Positions 25,309-32,946 of a stretch of 64,000 nt of DNA are shown piece by piece; position 1 is the first letter of the stretch, and each line of letters starts with the position of its first letter. Both the position numbers and the translations under genes were made by a program. Source of the DNA: Cinnamomum chago. Taxonomy: Eukaryota > Streptophyta > Magnoliopsida > Laurales > Lauraceae. The notes below the pieces were generated by a model, which was given only the letters and a program-made list of their open reading frames with translations, searched no databases and had not been told where the DNA came from. The DNA lies in assembly GCA_038049695.1 (NCBI GenBank), contig CP142453.1:110642501-110706500 (forward strand), written 5' to 3'.

Positions 25309-25604
25309 GGGCCTGTTTGGGGGCTTTACTTGTAGAGTTGAGTGGAGTAAATGTTATTTTGAAGAAATAATAAAATATAAGTGGATAATGATGGTATTTT
25401 ATTTTTAGTTGTTTTTAGTTGACTTTTTTTATTGGAAAGTGGAGCTTTTTTGTCTTTTAGTGAGTAAATGAGGTTACTTTTTTGACTTTTTTGGAAAAAG
25501 TATGGTGGGAAATTTAATGTAAAATACTTTTGGTGGGATTTTTTTTTCTTGAGAATGAGACTTCACCGTACTTGACTCTAGAGGTAAGGTGCCCAAACAT
25601 GCCC
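25309..25604. mobile_element. MITE nested in MULE A, GGGCCTGTTTGGG termini
   Basis: The left end GGGCCTGTTTGGG is mirrored by the right end CCCAAACATGCCC (12 of 13). Inner blocks also mirror (CTTGTAGAGTTGAGT against ACTTGACTCTAGAG). It is flanked by TAA and TGA, close to the 3-bp TWA duplication of PIF/Harbinger elements. No coding content. Confidence 0.65.
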
Positions 25605-25736
25605 TGAAGGAAGAGGAGGGAGGAGGTTGATGGTGAAGGGTGAATTCGTCATTTCACCTGGAGGCATTTTGGTAATTTAAAAAATTTTAAATGTGGGTGA
25701 TCTAAGCCGTAGTTGTGGGTGTGTATAGAATCACCC

Positions 25737-25746
25737 TTTTTGTGAT
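25737..25746. repeat. Overlapping target duplications between MULE A and MULE B
   Basis: TTTTTGTGAT. Bases 1-9 are the right duplication of A (same as 18600-18608). Bases 2-10 (TTTTGTGAT) are the left duplication of B, repeated perfectly at 32698-32706. The two insertions thus used the same site shifted by one base. Confidence 0.85.
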
Positions 25747-26218
25747 GGGAAATTCTATTCGCACCCACTGGAAGTGATGAATGCACCCACAACTTAAATA
25801 ATTTTTAATTACTAAAATGCCCTCGGGTGAAAGGACGAAATTGCCCTTACCATCAACATCTGTCTTCCTCCTTTGGTTCACCAGCAGCAGTCTCCAGTCT
25901 CGTCTTCTTCTACTTCTTCTTCTTCTTCTTCTCCTCCTTTTCCTATCCCTTTATCCATTCCCTTCTCACTGCACCTCTGCACTCCTTCTTCCTCATTGAT
26001 TTTCATCTCCTTCATCATCATTTTTTCTAACTCTTTCTAATATATCATCAAGTCTCCTCCATTTATTGAACGAACTTGGAAGTACAATTATCCCTACACC
26101 ACATTGTATATTTAAAGTAGGCATTTGCAATATGGACAAGCAGTTGACGATCTACGAAAATGATGTATATACATTTTGACTTCATTTCGTTCGTTTTTTT
26201 TTGTTTTCTTGCGTCCTG

Positions 26219-26416
26219 CACGGCATTCTATATACCGTTCAAAATTATTTTACACGGCGTATATATACCGTGCAAAATTATTCTGCACGACATATATATA
26301 CCGTGCAAAATTATTCTGAACTGCCTATATATACTGTGCAATATAATTTTGCACCGCCTATATAAACCATGCAGAATAATTTTGCACCGCGTATGTAAAC
26401 CGTGCAAAATTAATAA
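26219..26416. repeat. 33-bp-phased palindrome array, MULE B, upstream of transposase
   Basis: Units start at 26219, 26252, 26285, 26318, 26351 and 26384. The clearest unit reads TGCACGA, seven AT bases, ACCGTGCA, then AAATTATTC. The array ends a few bases before the first in-frame ATG of the transposase frame. Confidence 0.9.
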
Positions 26417-26420
26417 ATGA

Positions 26421-29051
26421 GTGTGCAGTGCTAATCTAAAAATTTGTGATTTGCAGGAGGTTGAATCAACCGGTGCCAGTGAGTGCCTTTTGGATTTTAC
26501 AAATGTCTTCACCACTGACATGATATTCAGAAGTCGAGAGGGCCTAATCCAAAGGACAAGGGATGTTGGAAAGAAACATGGCTTGGTAATTGTAATCAAG
26601 ACTTCGGATGCTGGTGGAGATGGACGGAAGCCGAGAGTCATTTTTTCTTGTGAGAGAAGTGGTAGTTACAGGAGTCCATCGAATGTATTCGAGAAGAGAA
26701 ATCCTAAGAAGGCAACGGGAACGAAGAAGTGTAGTTGCCCTTTTGCTTTGAAGGGTCGAAAGTTGGCAACTGACGACGATTGGATGTTAACAGTGGTTTG
26801 TGGGGTGCACAATCATCCAAACGCACAGCATCTAGAGGGGCACTCGTTTGCTGGGAGGCTTTCTGTAGAAGAAATCAACGTTTTGATTGATATGTCTAAT
26901 AGTTTGGTGAAACCGAGGAACATCCTTCGAACATTGCAGGAAAGGGATGTGCACAACACCACTACAATTAAGAGTATCTACAATGCTCGCCAGAAGTTTA
27001 GGGTGACAGAGATGGCCGGTCGATCACAAATACAGCAACTCATGAGGCATTTGGAAGAGAACAACTATATTGAGTATCACACTAGCAACGATGCTACAGA
27101 TGTTATCATGAACCTATTCTGGGCACATCCATCATCTATTCAGTTATTACGTGCATTTCCAGAAGTTTTGATAATGGATTCCACATACAAGACTAATAGA
27201 TATCGACTTCCCTTGCTTGAGATTGTTGGTGTCACATCTACTCAATTGACGTTCTCCGTTGCTTTTGTGTACCTTGAATCAGAGAGGGAGGCCAATTATA
27301 GATGGGCTTTGGAGAGGCTTAAGGAATTAATGGATGGATGCATCACGACTCGTGTGATTGTCACAGACAAAGAGTTAGCGCTGATGAATGCAATAAATGT
27401 TATTTTTCCGAATGCAGCAAACTTATTATGCAGGTGGCATATTTCTAGGAACATCTTGGCAAATTGTAAGAAGTGTTTTGAGACCAACGACAGATGGGTT
27501 GCATTTATCTCTTGTTGGAACACGTTGGTAGTCTCTCCAACTGAAAGCGACTACACGCAAATGCTAAGTGCTTTGGAACGGAATTACTGCGGGTATCCAC
27601 ATGCTGTTGATTATGTGAAGACCTCATGGTTGAATAAGCATAAGGAGCAATTTGTGGCTGCATGGACGGATCGGCATATGCACTTTGGGAACGTCACTAC
27701 TAACAGAGCTGAGAGTGCACATGCAAAATTAAAGAGACACCTAGGCACATCGAGCTGTAGCTTTGATTCGTCCTGGCAGGTTATACATGCCTTGTTAGAG
27801 TTGCTTTTTACAGAAATAAAGGCTTCTTTTGAAAAGAGTTTGAACACCGTGCAACATAAGTTCAAACCGACACTGTTTCGTGAATTGAGAGGATTTCTAT
27901 CAAGGAATGCTTTGGATATAGTGTTAAATGAGTCGTTAAGGGCTAGTGATATTGGTCCAGATTCTACATCATGTGGGTGCGTAATCCGACGGACTCATGG
28001 TTTGCCATGTGCACATGAAATTGCCGAGTACATAAGGGAAGGTTCTCATATACCATTGAGTAGTGTCCACCACTATTGGCGGAAGCTTAATTTAGAAGCC
28101 ACTATGGTGAACGAAGCCCTTGAGTTGACCACAACTTCAGAGTTCGAGTTGATCACTAAGAGATTTCAAAGTAGTGATCAGAAGGGTAAAATACAAATTT
28201 TAAGAAAACTTAGAGAACTCGGTTGTCCTTCATCTACTTCTCTTATCGAACCAGACGTAAAATTGAATACCCGCGGTCGGTCATCATCGAAAAGAAAGAA
28301 GTTGGATAGATCTACGCGTCGGGAACCATCTAATTTTGAATACGCACTGTCGATAAAAGATAGCGTTCTAGGTAGATTAAGCAATACAGTTGCAACGAAG
28401 AATAAGGAGAAAATGACTGTCCGTCGCACTCGGTCATGTACGTTTCTGCATTTGCTTCCTCAGTCTTTGGGCCCCTATATCCAAACTATTAAGGATGTTG
28501 CAGCTGATGGTAACTGTGGATTCAGAGCGATAGCTGGTCTCCTAGGACTGGGCGAGGATAAATGGATGCAGGTTAGAATGGATTTGAGCAGTGAATTGCA
28601 GAGGTATCAAAATTATTATGCACTGGTCTATGGAGGAGAGGACAGGGTTGGGGAGCTGTATTACGCATTGTGTTACTTTGAAAGCAATCCTTCATTTGAT
28701 CGATGGATGACAATGCCGGACATTGGTCACTTAATATCTTCATATTATAACATTGTATTGGTCCTTCTTTCACTGCAGCAGTGCCTTACTTTCCTGCCTT
28801 TGAGATCATCCCCGATTCCATCAAGTTCTCACAAAGTGCTCGCGGTTGGTTTCGTCAATGGAAACCATTTTGTTCAGGTCTTCATGAAACCCGAATCACC
28901 CATCCCTCCCATTGCTACAAATTGGCATAGACACCACCATCCTGAAGCAGACGGATGGCAGATCCCATATGCAAAGAGCATCGAGCAATTCAGAGAATTG
29001 ATTGGAAACAGTGTCGCAACGCAGGAGTCGGTCAATCTTGACAGCGATTGA
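26421..29051 (+). CDS. FAR1-type MULE transposase fused to an OTU cysteine protease
   Basis: One open frame of 876 codons. Domain order: WRKY-GCM1/FAR1-type zinc finger (KKCSCPFALKGRKL ~102, HNH ~130). MULE transposase with Asp in VLIMDSTYKTNRYR (~251), Asp in VTDKELALM (~313), CRWHISRN (~336) and Glu in NRAESAHAKLKRHL (~429). SWIM finger (CGCVIRRTHGLPCAHEI, ~517). Basic linker (SSSKRKKLDRSTRREPS). C-terminal OTU-like peptidase with DGNCGFRAIAGLLG (Cys ~698) and GNHFVQVF (His ~815). All catalytic residues of both enzymes are present. A good splice acceptor (GATTTGCAG|GAGG) sits at 26456, and the A copy keeps one in the same place, so the true start may be in an unseen upstream exon and residues 1-12 may be intronic. 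OTU domains cleave ubiquitin linkages; a role in protecting transposase or acting on chromatin is inference. Confidence 0.88.
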   Translation: MCSANLKICDLQEVESTGASECLLDFTNVFTTDMIFRSREGLIQRTRDVGKKHGLVIVIKTSDAGGDGRKPRVIFSCERSGSYRSPSNVFEKRNPKKATGTKKCSCPFALKGRKLATDDDWMLTVVCGVHNHPNAQHLEGHSFAGRLSVEEINVLIDMSNSLVKPRNILRTLQERDVHNTTTIKSIYNARQKFRVTEMAGRSQIQQLMRHLEENNYIEYHTSNDATDVIMNLFWAHPSSIQLLRAFPEVLIMDSTYKTNRYRLPLLEIVGVTSTQLTFSVAFVYLESEREANYRWALERLKELMDGCITTRVIVTDKELALMNAINVIFPNAANLLCRWHISRNILANCKKCFETNDRWVAFISCWNTLVVSPTESDYTQMLSALERNYCGYPHAVDYVKTSWLNKHKEQFVAAWTDRHMHFGNVTTNRAESAHAKLKRHLGTSSCSFDSSWQVIHALLELLFTEIKASFEKSLNTVQHKFKPTLFRELRGFLSRNALDIVLNESLRASDIGPDSTSCGCVIRRTHGLPCAHEIAEYIREGSHIPLSSVHHYWRKLNLEATMVNEALELTTTSEFELITKRFQSSDQKGKIQILRKLRELGCPSSTSLIEPDVKLNTRGRSSSKRKKLDRSTRREPSNFEYALSIKDSVLGRLSNTVATKNKEKMTVRRTRSCTFLHLLPQSLGPYIQTIKDVAADGNCGFRAIAGLLGLGEDKWMQVRMDLSSELQRYQNYYALVYGGEDRVGELYYALCYFESNPSFDRWMTMPDIGHLISSYYNIVLVLLSLQQCLTFLPLRSSPIPSSSHKVLAVGFVNGNHFVQVFMKPESPIPPIATNWHRHHHPEADGWQIPYAKSIEQFRELIGNSVATQESVNLDSD

Positions 29052-29632
29052 TTATGTGTACTCTTCATTTGATGTAAACAAACATATTACCTATTTTGTA
29101 TTGGATGGCCAATGAATTCGATCAGGTCTTTATGTGTTTATGTTGTGTATTAATTCATTAATAATATTCCAAAGAAGGTATTACTTCATTAACAACTGCT
29201 CGGTTAAACATGGATGGGCAAATTTGTTCTGCACGGCGAATATGTTCCGTTGAAATGGATAATGCACGGCATAAAGTTGCCGTGCATAACAAATTTGCAC
29301 ATTAATAAAGTGTCGTGCACACTCTATATGCTCGGAACATGGTGGCCGTGCAGTGTATTTTAGCAAATATTCGGACAAAAACACATAACATACATATCCA
29401 TATAAGGCCCATACAAGTTCAAACATAAAAAAGTGTATCCTCAAAACATCCATTAAAAAAATGGATACATCCAAAAAATCAGGTGATCCATCCATACATA
29501 TCCAAAAAATTCCTTAAATCCCCAAAATGGATAAACCCATCCATACATCCTCTAAAGTGTATGCTTTAATTTCCCATCCATACAGACTTAACAAAAGAAT
29601 ATGACCAAAAAAAAAAAAAAACCCTCATGCCA
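29052..29632. other. Intergenic part of MULE B between convergent genes
   Basis: It holds the 3' flank of both genes and the middle phased array. No further gene is seen. Confidence 0.6.
29198..29395. repeat. 33-bp-phased palindrome array, MULE B, between genes
   Basis: Units start at 29198, 29231, 29264, 29297 and 29330, with a weak sixth at 29363. Content such as TGCACGGCATAAAGTTGCCG shows the inverted half-sites. It occupies the same position as the 22000-22197 array in MULE A. Confidence 0.82.
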
Positions 29633-31953
29633 TCATGGATCTGTACGTCGTCGGTACGTCACCGCCAAGCCATCCAGGATCTCGAGGGTGGTTTGGAGTG
29701 CCCGGTAATAGAAATCTGCAGGCTGTTCCGTTCGTGCAATCGTAGCGCGGAGATGGTCCCTCGCCCGAGTGATCTGTAAGAAACAATTAACTGTGTCAAT
29801 ACCTAAGATAAGTATAACAAATGGATGCATAATGTTTCGATAAAGTACAAACACTCACTACTCTTGGAGTCGGGTCAGCTACACCCTCATTAGGGTGATA
29901 GTGGGAATGACGTTGGGGGTTCTGTACTCGAGGGTGTGAAATCCTAGAAAACCACTCGAGGTAGTCGGGTGAGCACTCCCATGCATGTTGCGCTCGATGG
30001 CCGCGGTGCACTAAGGACAATACATGATCCTCCCAAGTAACCCAGTACTGGTCTAGAAATCTGTAAGAGACCCTGTATTGTCCAACAGTAGATCCCCGAG
30101 ACGCACGAATGGGGGCGAGCGGTGCGGGTGGGATGGTCTGTACATATCCAAACTGTCAGAGAACCCTATGTGGATGGTAGGGTTCAATGACATCTAGCGC
30201 TCTCAAGCAACCACAGAAGAAAGATATCCGATGGAATGGATGATGAGCCCTGACACCAGTATATGGATCCCACTGGACCTGTGGCAAGTAATGAAAGAAC
30301 TCATTATTATAATAAAAATTTGTTCATCGAAAAAAAGTGCAACATTATACCAAGGACCCCATATGGGTGCTCACCTGACTCGGATGTGGGTCATCCAGCC
30401 TCTCACGCAACAGTTTTATGTTCTCCCTCGAAATCCCAGAATCCTGTCCAGCATTCCAGCGGCTCGCTTGAGGCATACCAGCGGTATATCCCCACTACGC
30501 AGGAGGACGGGTAAATGGGAAGTGCTCGTACACCCAAGACTGCAAAATATACCAATTATTAATTATACAATTTAAAGGATCAATTACGATGGAACATGTA
30601 TATGTATATGTATTACCGTGAGCAGTGTCAGATATCCAGCAATCTGTCGCACGTCTGCCCTCCTGGCGGTCCCCAATTGGCGATAAAGATATGCAAGTGC
30701 GGCAGCCCCCCATGCATAACGACGGACCCGTGGCAAGTCCATCAGTAAATGTAGGTAGGCAATGGGGACTCGAGTGGCTGACTTATCGGAGAAGAGTGTG
30801 CAGCCTAATAAATACAGAAGATAGCCTCTAGCTGCACACTCTACCTGCTCAACAGACGACGCAGGACTCACCTCGCCGCACACCCGTTTGATCCAGGCCG
30901 TCCTCACTACCCCACCACGAGCTACTCTCAACTCAGCTGACGCAGATGCCCTATCCACGCCCAGTCCACGCTCAAGTAAATCTACTTGATCAGTAAATCC
31001 CATACTAGTCGATGCGTGGACAGGCAGTCCCATTACTGGGATGCCGAGGAGAGTACCCACATCATCTAAGGTGATCGTCATCTCACTAAATGGCATGTGG
31101 AATGTATTTGTCTCGGGCTGCCACCTCTCTACAAAGCTGGATACCAGAGGACTGGAGATATATCGGTAAGAAAAACGCTTCAAATCTGCCAATCCAGACT
31201 CTTCTATAATAGCATAAAACCGAGGAACATGGATATCGGCTCCATCCCCGGGCAAAGGTATGTACCAATCCTTCAGCCCTCGCCAATGATTGATACACTT
31301 GAGTGCCTCACGTTCCTGCACATTACAAGTATAAATCTTCATTAATATCTGTTATTATAGACTTCAACACAACTTATTTGAAAAATGATTAATTAAAACA
31401 TTAAAAAAGGCAATTGTACCTCCCCGTCCCATATGGACAAGGCTACGTGTGTCCTAAAACTCATAAGGACAGATAGGTCGGCCGGACCGCCGGGGATAGG
31501 ACCCTCCCTTGCCGCCGCAGCAGGAGGACTGGATGGTTGTCCCTCCTCGAAATGAGAATCATCCTCCCCTGGTGCCGCTGCAGGGAGACTGGACAGCTGT
31601 GCCTCCTCCTCAGAGGAATCATCCTCTGAAGAACTGTCACCATGCTCTTCTCCTGGTGCCGATGCACGGGGACTGGACGGCTGTGCCTCCTCCTCTGAGG
31701 AATCATCCTCTGAAGAACTGTCAACATGCTCCTCAACCTGCTCCGGGAGTGGATCCTGTTGCAGTTTTCGTCTTCGTTCAGACGCCGTTGGCCGTTGACG
31801 GCCGGCGGTCGAAGAACTCGCATGCAAACCTCGGGAACGCGATCTTGAGACACCGATCTTCGTCCGAACTCTCGATGGCTCGCTAGAAGAACTGGCCAGT
31901 CCCCCTGTCATCTGTGAGCTTCCACCAATACGGCAAGCTGGTCTTCTCGGCAT
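29633..31953 (-). pseudogene. PMD (MAIN/MAIL1-like) gene in MULE B, lightly decayed
   Basis: Exons on the minus strand: 31953-31420, 31315-30617, 30539-30375, 30278-29859 and 29773-29633. Exon 1 gives MPRRPACRIGGSSQ and a Ser/Glu/Asp-rich region. Exon 2 gives the mobile-domain core (RFSYRYISSPLVSSFVERW; MTITLDDVGTLLGIPV; RRYAWGAAALAYLYRQLG). Exon 3 gives SWVYEHFPFTRPPA and exon 4 gives HAWECSPDYLEWFSRISH. Two in-frame stops interrupt it: TAG after RPPA in exon 3 (the A copy has a Gln codon there) and TGA in exon 4 in the PHRVL-QFG motif. Splice sites look sound. The exon 1 start is fixed by an intron acceptor (TTAACAG) shared with the A copy. Confidence 0.8.
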
Positions 31954-32015
31954 TTCTTCCAATCTGTTAAAAAAGAAAACCAATAAAAGAGGATGATATC
32001 ATATTTTTTTGTACT

Positions 32016-32246
32016 GCTCGGTTTAAATAGACAGTGCAACATTATTCTGCACGGCTAAATGGAACCGTGCCAGTTCTGTTTGCACAGCTCAATGTAATCG
32101 TGCAACCTCTGTTTGCACGGTAATATGAAACCGTGCAAATTATATGTGCACAGCTTATATAGGCCGTGCATATATATTCTGCACGGTTTACAATTGCCGT
32201 GCAGAAAATCCCTGCACGTCACTGGACTGCCGAGCAGATCGCGAAC
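32016..32246. repeat. 33-bp-phased palindrome array, MULE B, PMD side
   Basis: Seven units start at 32016, 32049, 32082, 32115, 32148, 32181 and 32214. Inverted half-sites are very clear (TGCACGG with CCGTGCA, e.g. 32114-32137). The array lies just upstream of the PMD start at 31953, as in MULE A. Confidence 0.9.
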
Positions 32247-32697
32247 AGATGTTTTCAAAAATGGAAAACTGGAGTTCGAAACTATTTCTTTTCACACCAG
32301 ATTCTTCCCTATTTGTTGCAAAGATCTCACAACTATACTCTCTAATGCATAAATTACAACCTAAACAAATTTGTGAAAATGATAAACCTATGAAGAAGAA
32401 GAAGGGCTCTCACCTGTTTCACTGTCCTGATGAAGAAGACGAAGAACAACTCACCAACTGTCCACGAGGGTGTGAGAGCTGTGAAGTGGGACGACTCCGA
32501 ATGGCCACAAATTTGAAAAATGCAAACGAGGGAATGTGTTCAGGAAATGGAACAGGGAACGAACGGTGAGCTTGGATGGGCAGTCTGGGGATTATGGTGG
32601 GTGTGTGCAGCAAAATCAAGCCAAAATTAGAATGGGTGTGGTGAGGTCAGCAAATGAGTGTATTCAGAAGAATAGGTGGGTGCATATAGAATTTCTC

Positions 32698-32946
32698 TTT
32701 TGTGATAGGGTTTGGTCCCACGTATCCATTACAATTTTTGTTGGGTGTACATAAATTAATGGGAATTGAGAAGAACGAATTTCGGTATACCTACGGGATT
32801 CCTGCCGAATCAAGGCAAATAATGCCGGATGGAGGGGACACAGAAGTTAAAAATGGTTGGATGAGTTCCAATCTTTTTCTACATCCCCACACATGTATAT
32901 ATGTTTCCGTTGGCTTTTCTCCTGCCTCTTGTGAGGTAGAAAAAAA
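32698..32946 (+). promoter_or_regulatory. Short remnant promoter of the molybdo-flavoenzyme gene
   Basis: Only about 240 bp separate the right duplication of MULE B (ending 32706) from the start codon at 32947. A TATA-like TGTATATATG occurs at about 32895, roughly 50 bp before the ATG. Everything further upstream is MULE DNA until 18,600, so the ancestral distal promoter has been displaced by about 14 kb. Transcription start is not determined. Confidence 0.45.

Larger units (their letters stand above)
18609..25736. mobile_element. MULE A, two-gene Mutator-like element, decayed
   Basis: The termini are GGGTGATTCTATATGCACCC (left) and, on the minus strand from 25736, GGGTGATTCTATACACACCC, so about 27 of 30 bases match. 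Perfect 9-bp duplications TTTTTGTGA flank it. Inside are a PMD pseudogene on + (19479-21770) and a transposase-OTU pseudogene on - (24792-22203), convergent, with 33-bp-phased motif arrays near 19106, 22000 and, degenerate, 24880. A small MITE is nested at 25309-25604. MULE B is its inverted relative, gene for gene. Both genes are broken, so A would need transposase from elsewhere. Confidence 0.85.
25747..32697. mobile_element. MULE B, two-gene Mutator-like element with intact transposase frame
   Basis: The left terminus GGGAAATTCTATTCGCACCC matches the right terminus read on the minus strand, GAGAAATTCTATATGCACCC. Perfect 9-bp duplications TTTTGTGAT flank it. Inside are the transposase-OTU gene (+, 26421-29051) and a PMD pseudogene (-, 31953-29633), convergent, with phased motif arrays near 26219, 29198 and 32016. 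The order is MULE A's in reverse, so A and B meet at their transposase-side ends. B is the candidate autonomous copy. Confidence 0.88.

Noticed and set aside
26219-26416. Regular 33-bp direct repeats recalling a CRISPR array
   Set aside because: Units are palindromic and diverged, with no unique spacers, and the context is a plant MULE.
26160-26420. Open frames with 11-residue repeats (IPCKIILHG-like) over the phased arrays, also at 18990-19300 and 32055-32258
   Set aside because: The 33-bp period is divisible by three, so any frame without a stop stays open on both strands. No start, splice or domain support.
32147-32569. 141-codon plus-strand frame between the MULE B array and its right end
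   Set aside because: It starts in the repeat array, shows no domain, and the homologous part of MULE A is not open.
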